The position numbers were made by a program, and so were the translations under genes. A stretch of 64,000 nucleotides of DNA, taken from assembly GCF_026339735.1 (NCBI RefSeq), contig NZ_JAPEQG010000001.1, forward strand, positions 8,865,001 through 8,929,000, written 5' to 3'. Source of the stretch: Streptomyces sp. NBC_01669 (GTDB lineage Bacteria > Actinomycetota > Actinomycetes > Streptomycetales > Streptomycetaceae). The notes under the pieces were generated by a model. It was given only the letters and a program-made list of their open reading frames with translations. It ran no database searches and was not told where the DNA came from. This document shows positions 25,992-35,314 of this stretch, in pieces (position 1 is the stretch's first letter; each line of letters starts with the position of its first letter).

Positions 25992-27206
25992 ATGATTCGT
26001 GCGTACAAGTTCCTGATGCGGCCCACCACGGGCCAGCAGATCGCGCTTGGCGAGATGCTGCGGGATCACTGCTCGCTCTACAACGGGGCGTTACAGGAAC
26101 GACGGGATGCCTACCGGCATGTATCGAGGACCACCGTCCGGTACGGGATGCAGTCCGGGCAGTTGAAGGACATTAGGGCGTTCGATCCTGAGCGTCAGGG
26201 GCGCTGGTCGTTCTCCTCGCAGCAGGCGACGCTGCGCCGGCTGGACAAAGCGTTCGCCGCGTTCTTCCGCCGGATCAAGTCCGGTCAGACGCCGGGCTAT
26301 CCGCGCTTTCGTTCGGTGAGCTGGTTCGACACGCTGGAGTTCCCGAAGGACGGGGACGGCTGCCGGTGGGACTCCACCCCGCACGACCCTGTCACCCGCG
26401 TGCGGCTGCAAGGGGTCGGGCATGTCAAGGTTAACCAGCACCGTGCGGTGGTCGGCAGGGTCAAGACCGTCTCGGTCAAGCGTGAGGGCCGCCAGTGGTT
26501 CGTCGTGCTGACCGCCGAACAGGAGCAGCCCGAACCGCTCCCGACGACCGGCAGCGTGGTCGGTATCGACCTGGGCATAGCCAACTTCCTTGCCGGCTCG
26601 GGCGGCGAGTTCGTCTCCAACCCGCGCCACGGCCGCCGCGCTGCTGCGAAACTCCAAGCCGCACAGCAGGCCCTGTCCAGGTTCCCGCGCCGCAAGGCCA
26701 AGGACCGCACCAGGAACCACCAGCGCGCAGTGGACCAGGTCGCCCGGTTGCACGGCAAGGTCCGCCGCCGGCGGCTCGACCACGCGCACAAGACCGCGCT
26801 CGACCTGGTCCGGGCGCACGATGTCATCGCGCACGAAGACCTCGAGATCCGCAACATGAGCAGGGCCCCCGCACCGAAGCCCGACCCCGAGCAGGCGGGC
26901 GCATTCCTGCCCAATGGGGCAGCGGCGAAGGCTGGACTCAACCGCAGCATTGCCGACGCCGGATGGGGGGTGTTCCTGACGATCCTGCATGCCAAGGCTG
27001 AAAGCGCCGGACGGGAAGTGATCGCCGTGGACCCCCGCAACACCTCCCGGACCTGCCCCGAATGCGGGCACGTCTCCAAGGAGAACCGGCCCACACAGGA
27101 GACCTTCCTCTGCCAGTCGTGCGGACACACGGCACACGCCGACACAGTGGGAGCACTCAATGTTCTACGGGCCGGGCTGGCCCGTCGCAACGCCCACACG
27201 GCATAG
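25992..27206 (+). CDS. tnpB: TnpB RNA-guided nuclease
   Basis: The 404-residue protein has the OrfB/TnpB layout: an N-terminal HTH-like part (RAYKFLMRPTTGQQIALGEM), then a RuvC-like nuclease with Asp near 192 (GIDLGIAN), Glu near 282 (HEDLEI) and Asp near 383 (HADTVGALN), interrupted by a four-cysteine zinc finger, CPECGHVSKEN...CQSCGH. All catalytic residues are present, so it may be active. The ATG at 25992 (MIRAYKF) matches family starts. Known TnpBs cut DNA guided by an RNA from the element's right end. Confidence 0.92.
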   Translation: MIRAYKFLMRPTTGQQIALGEMLRDHCSLYNGALQERRDAYRHVSRTTVRYGMQSGQLKDIRAFDPERQGRWSFSSQQATLRRLDKAFAAFFRRIKSGQTPGYPRFRSVSWFDTLEFPKDGDGCRWDSTPHDPVTRVRLQGVGHVKVNQHRAVVGRVKTVSVKREGRQWFVVLTAEQEQPEPLPTTGSVVGIDLGIANFLAGSGGEFVSNPRHGRRAAAKLQAAQQALSRFPRRKAKDRTRNHQRAVDQVARLHGKVRRRRLDHAHKTALDLVRAHDVIAHEDLEIRNMSRAPAPKPDPEQAGAFLPNGAAAKAGLNRSIADAGWGVFLTILHAKAESAGREVIAVDPRNTSRTCPECGHVSKENRPTQETFLCQSCGHTAHADTVGALNVLRAGLARRNAHTA

Positions 27207-27243
27207 CGAGAAGCCCCGTCCCTTCAGGGCGGGGAGGAGTCAC
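27090..27243 (+). ncRNA. Predicted reRNA/omega RNA scaffold of TnpB element
   Basis: In characterised TnpB elements the guide RNA scaffold overlaps the 3' end of tnpB and the right end, and the guide is copied from the flank. Here the last codons and the right-end hairpin (27214-27235) would form the scaffold; the bases after about 27243 would be the guide. The boundaries are inferred. Confidence 0.4.
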
Positions 27244-28098
27244 CTGGTCCCGCCATCCCGAGCGCCGGGCTGCTCACCGCACCCGTGCCATGCTGCTGGC
27301 ACGCCACAGGCTGCGTCAGCGTCAGAACAGGCGACAGGACGACGGAAGGGCAGTTGCCGGCTGGAACCCATGGTTTGCTCGGTGGACACGGCTTGCCTGA
27401 GGGGAACTCACAGTCATCCCCGATGGTGAACATCTCGCCCCAGTCGGCGACAGGGCCACGTCGGCGCAGGATGTGTCGGCTGGCCTGGCCAGGCCATCTG
27501 CGAAGAAAACTCCCGCAGTTGTGGACCTAGACCAGACCGGACTACCTGGGGGCCTCCCGAGCTGAGAAGCCGTCATGGCCGCGGCGGGGCCCTGGCCGGC
27601 TTGGCGGACAGCGGCCAACCGCCCGGGTATGCGGTTCAGCGAACAGATGCGTTGGCCGGGCCCGAGTGATGCAGACGCTCCTCTCGTGGACCGGGCGCGT
27701 GAGAGAGGGGGCAGGTGCTTACGTCAGGACTTGATGTTGGTGCCGTAGTCGGTGGACGGTTCCGCCAGGCCGGCGTCAACCCTGTCCAACGGCACTAACC
27801 TTCCCGCCTGTTGCCTAGCGTTAGACCTCTGCAGTGTGGCCACGGTCTCACCTGGGGCGAAGGGGCTGAGCTGGAAGCGGAGCGCGGTGTTGGGCTGTGA
27901 GATGTCCGCCTGCCGCGGGGTCACGGCCGCAGGCGGCAGCCGGCTGGGCCTGGAGGTCGATGCTGACGACCATTGCGTCCGGTGCCCGGGATCAGGCGAG
28001 TTGCATCCAGGTATGCGGCAGCTGGCTGCTCTTGGCCACCCGGCCGGTCCTGCCGGCCTGGAGTCCCTTGCCGACGGGACATGGAGACTGACCCTGTA
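27244..28098. other. Gene-free stretch
   Basis: No gene is supported. The minus strand near 27724-27840 has a short protein-like tail (PNTALRFQLSPFAPGETVAT) ending in a stop, perhaps a fragment. It begins with the DNA next to the TnpB right end, which may be used as a guide. Confidence 0.3.
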
Positions 28099-28293
28099 TC
28101 AGGCGCCCTTGGCCTGCAGGCCCCGCTCCAGCCGCGTGTAGTACTCGACGCTCGCATCGGCGAGCGTCGCGACCTCGCTCCGGCGCAGACCTGGCACCCG
28201 GCGGGGGGCGTAGTCGGGCAGCCCGGCCTCTTCGGGTGTGATCCTGTCACGCCGAGACTTCAGAAATGTGCGGATTTCGGAGCGGTTGTCCAT
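28099..28293 (-). pseudogene. XRE/MmyB-type regulator, N-terminal fragment
   Basis: The ATG at 28293 opens a typical start of the XRE-MmyB regulators (FLKSRRDRITPEEAGLPDYA, then RRVPGLRRSEVATLADASVE and YYTRLERG). After 57 residues the frame ends in GLQAKGA and a stop. Half of the helix-turn-helix and the entire ligand domain are missing. An intact relative is at 62235-63074. Confidence 0.8.
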
Positions 28294-28642
28294 GCGTTCA
28301 GGGTAGGTGCGCCCAGCGGGCTCTGAAAAACCCTGTCGGTACCCCTCTCGGTAAGCCGCTGCGGACCGGCTGCCAGTACGTACCAACGCTGGCCCGACGA
28401 CTGATTCCCGTGCTGGTCCCCGGCCCGACTGACATGGGTCGAGAAACAGTCGTGGGCGGTTCCCTCCGCAGGTCGCAGGCGGGGCCACTTCGGATCGGAA
28501 TTGAAGCCGCAATCGAGGTTGGCGGCTGCGTTCTTGCCCTGGGGGCGGCGGCATTGCGGTTGCTGTACACCGGTGCTGTACAGCAACCTGCTGACCGCCG
28601 CCTTCTGGCGCGCGTCTGCTGCGGCTCGCGGTCAGGAAGAGT

Positions 28643-29002
28643 TCAGGACTTGCTGCGGCTCTGGGCTTCGGCGATGGCGATGGCTTCGGCTTCGGTTTCG
28701 GCGAGTGCTAGAGCCGCGACGCCGAAGGCCTGGGCGATGTGGCCCGCGGCCGACATGACGCGTGCGGTGCCCACGACGGGGGCGATCGCCACGAGAACGT
28801 CCTGCAGCTGTTCGATGGTCAACTCTGCCTTGATCGCCGGATCGATATGAGCCAGGTAGGAGATCGCTGGTGCGTCCATGGCCGCGAGGGCCGCGATGCG
28901 GGTGAGGATGAGTGTCCTGTCGTCCATGCCGCAGCGCTCGACGGAATCGATGGTCATGGCGGCGATCGTGTCGAGAACGGGGGCGTCAGACGCGGTAGCC
29001 AT
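28643..29002 (-). CDS. Carboxymuconolactone-decarboxylase-like small protein
   Basis: The 119-residue all-helical protein (RTLILTRIAALAAMDAPAIS, then VLVAIAPVVGTARVMSAAGH) resembles a Streptomyces group annotated as CMD-family. The CMD redox CxxC is absent; the only cysteine is in VERCGMDD. An AhpD-type activity is therefore unlikely and its role is unknown. AAAGGCGG precedes the ATG at 29002. No operon partner is seen. Confidence 0.65.
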   Translation of the reverse strand: MATASDAPVLDTIAAMTIDSVERCGMDDRTLILTRIAALAAMDAPAISYLAHIDPAIKAELTIEQLQDVLVAIAPVVGTARVMSAAGHIAQAFGVAALALAETEAEAIAIAEAQSRSKS

Positions 29003-29947
29003 ATCGGGACCGCCTTTCGGTGTGGTACGGAGCCGAAATGCAGCCGCTGACCGCGGGATACCCTGCGTGTCGGCGGTGCCATTTCAGCGTAAGTGTCCTC
29101 TGTGCTTTGCGCGCGTGGAACCGGACGGGCGAATCACAGGTAGTCAGGGCGCTTCGACGACACGTGTGCCTCGCGGCCCGCATGCACCCTCCATGGCCTC
29201 GGATGGGGGAGGACGGTGACGGTGATCTCTGGGGCACCGCATTGTTCGCATCCTCGTCAGGCGCAGCAACTGGTCGGCGGAATCCGGTCAGTGGTTCCTC
29301 GATCGATCGCGGCATCCGCAACCGTGACGAGCTGGCCCTGCTCCTCCCACCGTTCTCAAGACAGTTCATTCGATGTGCGGCACACGTGCTCTGCGCCGCC
29401 CCGAAGTTGTGCTCGGCGACCCGACCACGGAACGCCGTGATATCGAGCACGGCTCCGGACTCGGCAGCCGAGGCTGTGCAGCGGAGCGCCTTCGTCCACG
29501 TGGGCTGGTTCCGCCAGCCGTAAATCTGCTGGGAGAGGTTCAGCGACGGCATCCACGAGGCCCTTTTCACCCTTGCACGCGCACGCATCTGGTAGCAGTC
29601 CGCGTCCTGCTCTCTTGCATCCGTCACCAGTCATGGCCACGGCGCAGGAGCGCGTGATGCGGATCTGGGGTCGCATCCGCGGGCGGGGCCGGGCCTCTGA
29701 GCTTGGCCAACGTCGGCAGTCCGAGCAGCACGGTAGGTCCATGCGCGTTCGATGGCGCCCTGGCCCAGGAGCGAGGCGGTGAATGCGCGCCGTTGCCTCA
29801 ATCAGCCGGATCGCTCCGACCGGCAGATCGTTCCAGCATTACCTCTGCTCACTCACGGCTGTAGCAGGCACCGGCCTCTCGATGGTGGACGGCAGCGCTG
29901 GCGCGCTGCCGTCCACGTGCCACGACAGTGCTCACGCGCGGGAAGCG
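29003..29947. other. Gene-free stretch
   Basis: About 950 bp in which neither strand gave a convincing start, codon pattern or known motif. The stretch may contain the promoter of the gene at 28643-29002. Confidence 0.4.
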
Positions 29948-30661
29948 TTACTTGGCAGGGGCTTGGTAGAGGCCGGGTCCGGCACGATGAGCCCTGGATG
30001 TGGCAACGAGCCGGTCGAGTGTGCTGCGTACGGTGTTGATGCTGCCGGCTGTGAGCTCGCGTCCCAGGGCCTCGGTGACATCGCGCGCCCGGAGGGGTGT
30101 GCCGCTGGCAGCGGACACCACTTCCATGACCTGCTCGATGAGACGGCCCCTGTCCTTGGCCTCTACAGGTGCCGCATTCTGGGCAGTCTGTGCCTTCTCG
30201 GACTTGGCAGGAGTGGCCTTTCTGGACGGGCGTTCCTTCTTCTGCTGTGCAGGATCCTTGGGAGCTGCCTTACTGCCCTTGGCAGCAGCAGCCCTGCGGG
30301 CCTTGCGAGGGCCGGGGATGACTACTGCTTCCGGTGTGTCTTCACTTACGGCGGAGGGGCCGGGTTCGTGGTGACCCTCCGGTGTGGCCTTCGATTCCGA
30401 TGCGGCGTCTGCGTCGCTGCCGGCCGACGAAGCAGGCCGGGTCTCGGATTCCCCGTCAACCACGGCGGCTGCCGGCACGGGGGGTGCGGCGGACAGTGCC
30501 TGCAGAGCGGTCAGAGCAGTGCGCACCGAATCCAGGCGTTCGGTGACGGTGACGAACTCCTTCTCCAGGGCCTGCTTGCGCTCTTCCAGACGCGGAAGTT
30601 CCGCCTGCAGGAGAGCTGTTGTGGCTTCGACGCTGCCCGGGGTGCTGGTTGCGGAGGTCAT
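29948..30661 (-). CDS. Coiled-coil plus winged-helix protein, unknown function
   Basis: The 237-residue protein has three parts: an N-terminal coiled coil (LLQAELPRLEERKQALEKEF), a long low-complexity Lys/Ala/Pro-rich linker (RKARRAAAAKGSKAAPKD), and a C-terminal winged-helix-like domain (LIEQVMEVVSAASGTPLRAR, then DVTEALGRELTAGSINTVRS). The basic linker suggests nucleic-acid binding. Similar proteins occur in Streptomyces without assigned function. AGAAGGGCGG precedes the ATG. It lies beside IS remnants and has no operon partner. Confidence 0.75.
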   Translation of the reverse strand: MTSATSTPGSVEATTALLQAELPRLEERKQALEKEFVTVTERLDSVRTALTALQALSAAPPVPAAAVVDGESETRPASSAGSDADAASESKATPEGHHEPGPSAVSEDTPEAVVIPGPRKARRAAAAKGSKAAPKDPAQQKKERPSRKATPAKSEKAQTAQNAAPVEAKDRGRLIEQVMEVVSAASGTPLRARDVTEALGRELTAGSINTVRSTLDRLVATSRAHRAGPGLYQAPAK

Positions 30662-30869
30662 GATGCCGCCCTTCTGTTCCGGTCGCCCGTTGGTGACCGC
30701 TGCAGTGCAGCGTAGGGGATGTTGTGTTGTGCCCTGCGTCTGGCCCTGCCTGGTTTCCCTGGTCAGTTGAGTTGAACCGTTCCGGGTTCGGTAGGGACTC
30801 GATCATTTGAAAGGATCGAATCATGGCACATCCTTCCCCTTGCCTCCTTCATCGACGAGCACCGTGAGC

Positions 30870-31139
30870 TTGATTCCCTTCGGTGGAAAGGGGCCGACCT
30901 TCAGTGGCCGCAGGGGCGATCCGGTGCCGCGACGGTCCACGCCACGTCTTCCGTGCTCGGATCGAGTACAGGTTGCCGACGGAGTCGGGCACGGCCAGAA
31001 GCGTTCCGTCCAGTGCCAGTACCCGCATTCCCCGGAACAGGTCCCGGGATCGTGCCCAGCGGGCGAGCCACGGCCCGGAACAGTTCGCGCATCACCGACC
31101 AGCGCTGCACCGGTGCGCCGTGGCGAGCAACAGACCCCA
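30870..31139 (-). pseudogene. IS4-family transposase fragment
   Basis: Read across a frameshift the minus strand gives MRELFRAVARPLGT and then LALDGTLLAVPDSVGNLYSI, the start of the DDE domain of IS4-type transposases (first Asp in LDGT). The rest is lost. It is joined to the IS630 remnant. Confidence 0.65.
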
Positions 31140-31553
31140 GTGTCGGATCGGGCAACGTTCGCCCTGTCGACGACTGCGCGTAGCCGCCGGTCGTCGGCGT
31201 GGCAGTTTCGCCAGATGATGTAGTGGTGGATCATGCTGACCTGCTCTTTGTGGGTGGCGTGGCCGGTGCCGTCGAGGGTGAAGTAGCGCAGGGTGGTGAA
31301 CTGGACTTCGATACGGTTGAGCCAGGAGCTGTTGGTGGGGATGCATGCGATCTCTACGTGGTTCGCTTTCGCCCAGTCGCCGATTCGCTGGCATCTCCAG
31401 GTGGTCACGTGGGGGAGAAGCTGTCACAGACAATCGCGATCCGCACCGACGGTGAAATAGAGGGTGCGCAGGTAGAGGCAGAACTCCAGGAACGGTCGCG
31501 GTCCTTGTGCTTGCCGCTGTGTTCGGCCCCCTTCCGGCCCATGAGATTGAGCG
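31140..31553 (-). pseudogene. IS630 transposase, 3' exon of intron-split gene
   Basis: Following the intron, the reading is PLNLMGRKG, then GKHKDRDR and, with frame changes, VRIAIVCDSFSP, RIGDWAKANHVEIACIPTNS, SWLNRIEVQFTTLRYFTLDG, and the end WRNCHADDRRLRAVVDRANVA. This is the C-terminal half of an IS630 DDE transposase, including the last acidic residue after SWLNRIE. About 35 codons are deleted after GKHKD and the frame is broken near 31408, so the host gene is dead. Its 5' part is at 35931-36043. Confidence 0.85.
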
Positions 31554-31613
31554 GTTGGGTCGGGGACGAGACGCCGTGCACCCTTGCAGGTGTCGGTCTT
31601 CCCGTCCCCGCCC

Positions 31614-31651
31614 GCCGAACCGGACGTGCCCGTTGGCCGGGCATCCGGCTC
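31614..31651 (-). ncRNA. Domain V of group II intron A
   Basis: The minus strand reads GAGCCGGATGCCCGGC...GTCCGGTTCGGC, a 38-nt hairpin with the conserved 5' GAGC and 3' GGTTC pairing of the intron catalytic core. Confidence 0.85.
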
Positions 31652-31670
31652 TCCACGTGATCCGAGAGGG

Positions 31671-33185
31671 TCAGGTGAGGTGTTCGCTGACCTGGCCGAC
31701 GAATGCCATGTCGTCGTGGTCGGTCCGGCGGAAACGTGCTCCGTCGGGATCGACCTCGTCCATGTTCCATGGCGTGCTGATCTGCGCTCCGCGGTAGCGG
31801 TAACGCTCGACCCGCATCTTCGCCGGGTTGTAGAGGACCATGCGGTCCTCCGCGATGCGGTCGGCCCCGTAGTAGCGCCGCCGCAGCTGCTTCCAGGTCA
31901 GGTGAGGGTGCTTGCGGCGAATCCACAGAAGCAGCCTCCACCATGCGTACCAGCCGAGGTAGGAGAACGTCTTCTTCGATGCGCCGTAGCGGAAGTAGGC
32001 CGCCCAGCCCCGCAGGACCGGATTGACCTTCCGCAGCACCTCTGCCAACGAGAGCGAGGTCGTTCCCTGCCCCGTCAGCTTCTTGATCTTGTGCATCACC
32101 GATGCCAGCGCCTGCTTCGCCGGAATCGTCAGCACGACGCGACGTCCGTCGCCACGGGTCTTGCTCTGGATGTGAAAGCCCAGGAAGACGAAGCCGTCGA
32201 CGATGTGGGTGATGTGTGTCTTCTCGACCGAGAGGGTCATCTTTAGCCTGCTGGCCAGCAGTTCGCCGATCTGCGACTTCAGCGCTTCCGCGTCAGACCG
32301 GGTGCCGTGCACGAGCACGACGAAGTCGTCGGCGTAACGCACCAGCCGAAAGTTCGGCAGCCCCTTCTTGCGCCGGTACTGCCTGCGCCAGCGCGGACTC
32401 ATCTCCTCGTTCCAGATCCGGACGAAGTACCGGTCCAGCACGGAGAGATAGATGTTGGCCAACAGCGGGGAAGCGACCCCGCCTTGCGGAGTGCCGTTCA
32501 GACTGTCCGCGAAGCCACCGTGCAGTTCGATAACCCCAGCCCGCAGAAACGCACGGACCAGACGCAGAACCTTCCGGTCCCTGACGCGGTCTCCCACCAA
32601 GTCCATCAGGACGTGGTGGTCGACGTTGTCGAAGCACGCGGTGATATCCCCCTCCACCACCCACTCGTAGGAGAGGCTGGTGAGCCGGTGGATCTCGGCG
32701 ATGGCATCCTGGGCCCGACGCCCAGGCCGATACCCGTACGAAGACGGGTAGAAGTCGACCTCGAAAATCGGCTCCAGGACCAGCTTGAGGGCCATCTGCG
32801 CAACACGGTCGCGCAGGGTGGGGATCCCCAGATGACGGACCTTGCCGCCCTTCTTGGGGATCACCGCCTGCTTGACCGGCAGCGCGGTGAAGGACCCGTC
32901 CTTGAGAGAAGAACGCAGTTCCTCCAGGAACGGAATCACTCCGTGGTCCTCGACGTGATGACGCGTCACCGCGTCCACGCCCGCTGTCCTGGCACCCCGG
33001 TTGCCTGACACCCGCTCCCAGGCCACCAGCAAGGTGGACCGGTCGCAGATCAAGTTGAACACGTCGCCGAACCGGCGGTCCGGATCGGCCCTTGCCCATC
33101 GGTGCAGTTTGAGCTGATGATCGAGTACCCGCCGCTCAGCCGCGAAAATGCTCGGCCAAGTAGTCGACGGCGCGTCGCTATTCAA
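31671..33185 (-). CDS. ltrA: Group II intron reverse transcriptase/maturase A
   Basis: The protein of about 504 residues has RT blocks in order: PIPKKGGKVRHLGIPTLRDR-type block, GYRPGRRAQDAI, VEGDITACFDNVDHHVLMDL, GTPQGGVASPLLANIYL, and the catalytic YADD near residue 283. The maturase X domain follows (LRKVNPVLRGWAAYFRYGAS). No HNH endonuclease is evident at the C-terminus. It splices and reinserts its own intron. Two adjacent TTG codons are possible starts; the second (33185) is spaced 7 bp from GGAGG. Confidence 0.93.
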   Translation of the reverse strand: MNSDAPSTTWPSIFAAERRVLDHQLKLHRWARADPDRRFGDVFNLICDRSTLLVAWERVSGNRGARTAGVDAVTRHHVEDHGVIPFLEELRSSLKDGSFTALPVKQAVIPKKGGKVRHLGIPTLRDRVAQMALKLVLEPIFEVDFYPSSYGYRPGRRAQDAIAEIHRLTSLSYEWVVEGDITACFDNVDHHVLMDLVGDRVRDRKVLRLVRAFLRAGVIELHGGFADSLNGTPQGGVASPLLANIYLSVLDRYFVRIWNEEMSPRWRRQYRRKKGLPNFRLVRYADDFVVLVHGTRSDAEALKSQIGELLASRLKMTLSVEKTHITHIVDGFVFLGFHIQSKTRGDGRRVVLTIPAKQALASVMHKIKKLTGQGTTSLSLAEVLRKVNPVLRGWAAYFRYGASKKTFSYLGWYAWWRLLLWIRRKHPHLTWKQLRRRYYGADRIAEDRMVLYNPAKMRVERYRYRGAQISTPWNMDEVDPDGARFRRTDHDDMAFVGQVSEHLT

Positions 33186-33830
33186 CAACGCTCCTCCCCG
33201 ACATCAACACCACTGCGATCACGCTGTCGCCCTTCCCCATGCGGCCGGCTTTCCCGGCCTCGGAGTACTACGGCGACTCCGCCACGATCCGGTGCCATCA
33301 GTGAGCGTCGCACCTGCCCGCCGCCCGGCTGGCTGCCGGACGGGGAGGGCGACACCGGATCGCTTCCCACGTTCACTGAGGATCCTTCGACGGCGTCGGT
33401 GCCCAGCTCTACCCCGGCGGCATCACCACGGACCGCACATCGCAGTCTTGGTCCGGGCCTCCGACTGCCCAACCTGCGGACAACCGAAGAGGAGAGGCCA
33501 TCGGACAGAGCACTCTCCAGTACCGCAAAGCGACCCATCCACCAGATTCGGCAGGCCGCTGACGACTCACGGGGCTTCAACCACTGGTTCAGTTTCCTTA
33601 CACCCATTCCGTCTTCGCTTGCGGGCACGAACCGCCTGGTGGTGTCGGTCCGCCCCTACGTTGTCGAGGCTGCTTCCGGCCTCACCCCCAACCTGGGGAT
33701 CGGCCTGCCTCCAGCTCCAACCGGTCACTGCGATGACCAGCGGCGGGCTCCTCCTCCCGCACGATTCCTGTGAGGTCGACCCGGAGCGCGGTGCTGGCCT
33801 TGCGGTCAGTCCGTTTCTCCGGGTCGCCTC

Positions 33831-33866
33831 CCGAACCCGGCGTGCGCCGCTAAGCGCACCGGGCTC
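33831..33866 (-). ncRNA. Domain V of group II intron B
   Basis: The minus strand reads GAGCCCGGTGCGCTTAGC...GCCGGGTTCGG, a 36-nt catalytic hairpin. Confidence 0.85.
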
Positions 33867-33895
33867 TCCACAAGTCCCGTGGGTCGGTGTTCACC

Positions 33896-35314
33896 TCATG
33901 CTGTGCTCGGCCATGGTGTCGGGATGCGTGTTCCCCGGTAGTAGTAGCGCTTGGCGCTCACCCTTGCCGGGTCGAACAATTCCATCCCGCCTTCGGCGGG
34001 CCAGATACCGTAGCGTCGGCGTAGTACCTTCCAAGGAACACGCCGGTGCTTGCGCTCCTGCCATCTGATGATCTCCTTCCAGAGGAAGGCCCTCAAATAG
34101 CTGAAAGTCGCGTTCGAGCATCCGTACTTGAAGTACGCGGTCCAGCCCCGCAGCATCCGGTTGAGCTGACGCAGCAGGTCTTCGAGCGGCAGGTTCATGC
34201 TCCGCCGGCAGATTGTCTTCACCTTGGCCATGACGGCCGCCAGGGCCTTCTTGGCCGGATAGACGTAGACGTATCGTTTGCCGGTGCCTCGCTTCTGGTG
34301 ACGTTGGATGCGCCAGCCGAGGAAGACGAGGCCCTCGTCGATATGGGTGATCAAGGTCTTCTCCGGCGACAGGCGCAGGCCCATCGTGGACAGGACCCCG
34401 GCGATTTCTTCCCGCAGGGCTTGGGCGTGCGCCTCGGTGCCCGACACGAGCAAGCACCAGTCGTCCGCATACCGCACGAGGCGGTAGTTGGGCAGACCTT
34501 GACGGCGTCGCTTGGCCCTTCCATACGGGCTGGCTCCGGGGCCGCCCGGCCCTTGGGCGATGTGTTCATCCAAGACCGAGAGAGCCACATTGCTCAGCAA
34601 CGGTGAAAGAATCGACCCTTGCGGAGTCCCGGCGTTGGTATTCACCAGCGTGCCGTCCTCACCGAGGATGCCTGCCTTCAGGAATGCCTTCACCAGATCC
34701 AGGACACGTTTGTCTCCGACACGTTCCCGCACCCGGTTCATGAGAGCGGAGTGCGAGATTTCGTCGAAGCAGGCTTTGATGTCACCCTCAACAACCCACT
34801 CATACGAGCGGGATGCGAAATGGTGCACCTCGGCCACCGCATCGTGAGCTCGGCGATTCGGACGGAACCCGTAGGAACACGGGAGGAAATCCGCCTCGAA
34901 AATCGGCTCCAACACCAGTTTCAAGGACGCCTGAGCGACCCGGTCTCGGATGGTCGCGATCCCCAGATAGCGGACCTTGCCGTCAGCTTTGGGAATCGCG
35001 CGTCGCCGAGCCGGTAGGGGTCGGAAGGTGCGGGCTTTGAGATCTTCCCGCAGTTCCGCAAGGAACCCTTCCAGCCCGCGCACGGACTCAATGTAGTAGG
35101 CGGTCTCGCCGTCCACTCCCGCCGTGCGCGCGCCCTTGTTGTTCCGCACCCGGTCCCAGGCCACCAGCAGGAAGCCCGGATCCGCGGCGAGGTTGTACAG
35201 ATCATCGAACCGGCGATGAGGTTCATCACTGGCCCAACGGTTCAGCTTGGTCTGGATTTCCAGTACCCGGCGTTCCGCCTTGAGCAAGGCGTATTCCAGT
35301 TCGTCGGTATTCAC
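33896..35314 (-). CDS. ltrA: Group II intron reverse transcriptase/maturase B
   Basis: The protein of about 472 residues has all RT blocks (KADGKVRYLGIATIRDRVAQ, YGFRPNRRAHDAV, VEGDIKACFDEISHSALMNR, GTPQGSILSPLLSNVAL), the YADD site near residue 281, and the X/maturase domain LLRQLNRMLRGWTAYFKYGC. It is clearly related to protein A but not a recent duplicate (for example QGSILSPLL against QGGVASPLL). GTG at 35314 is 6 bp from GGAGG; a TTG one codon upstream is possible. It is intact and so may be active. Confidence 0.93.
   Translation of the reverse strand: MNTDELEYALLKAERRVLEIQTKLNRWASDEPHRRFDDLYNLAADPGFLLVAWDRVRNNKGARTAGVDGETAYYIESVRGLEGFLAELREDLKARTFRPLPARRRAIPKADGKVRYLGIATIRDRVAQASLKLVLEPIFEADFLPCSYGFRPNRRAHDAVAEVHHFASRSYEWVVEGDIKACFDEISHSALMNRVRERVGDKRVLDLVKAFLKAGILGEDGTLVNTNAGTPQGSILSPLLSNVALSVLDEHIAQGPGGPGASPYGRAKRRRQGLPNYRLVRYADDWCLLVSGTEAHAQALREEIAGVLSTMGLRLSPEKTLITHIDEGLVFLGWRIQRHQKRGTGKRYVYVYPAKKALAAVMAKVKTICRRSMNLPLEDLLRQLNRMLRGWTAYFKYGCSNATFSYLRAFLWKEIIRWQERKHRRVPWKVLRRRYGIWPAEGGMELFDPARVSAKRYYYRGTRIPTPWPSTA

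Larger units (their letters stand above)
25860..27243 (+). mobile_element. Solo TnpB element (IS1341-type, IS200/IS605 superfamily)
   Basis: A tnpB gene without tnpA is bounded by short hairpins typical of these subterminally palindromic ends: CCCGGCC-TTCA-GGCCGGG at 25870-25887 on the left and CCCCGTCCC-TTCA-GGGCGGGG at 27214-27235 on the right. The exact ends are estimated. With no tnpA, mobility would need a Y1 transposase elsewhere. Confidence 0.75.
31554..33762 (-). mobile_element. Group II intron A
   Basis: On the minus strand the intron starts GTGCGGGAGG at 33762 and ends ...GACCCAAC at 31554. Joining the IS630 5' exon (...GAGTTCGGGC) to what follows (CGCTCAATCTC) gives FGPLNLM, the expected IS630 sequence, which fixes the 3' boundary. 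Domain V (31614-31651), a domain VI stem and an intact reverse transcriptase gene are present. The length of 2.2 kb is normal. It lies 7 bp downstream of intron B. Confidence 0.87.

Noticed and set aside
28643..29002. AhpD-type peroxidase function for the CMD-like protein
   Set aside because: The CxxC redox motif is absent, so the activity cannot be assigned.
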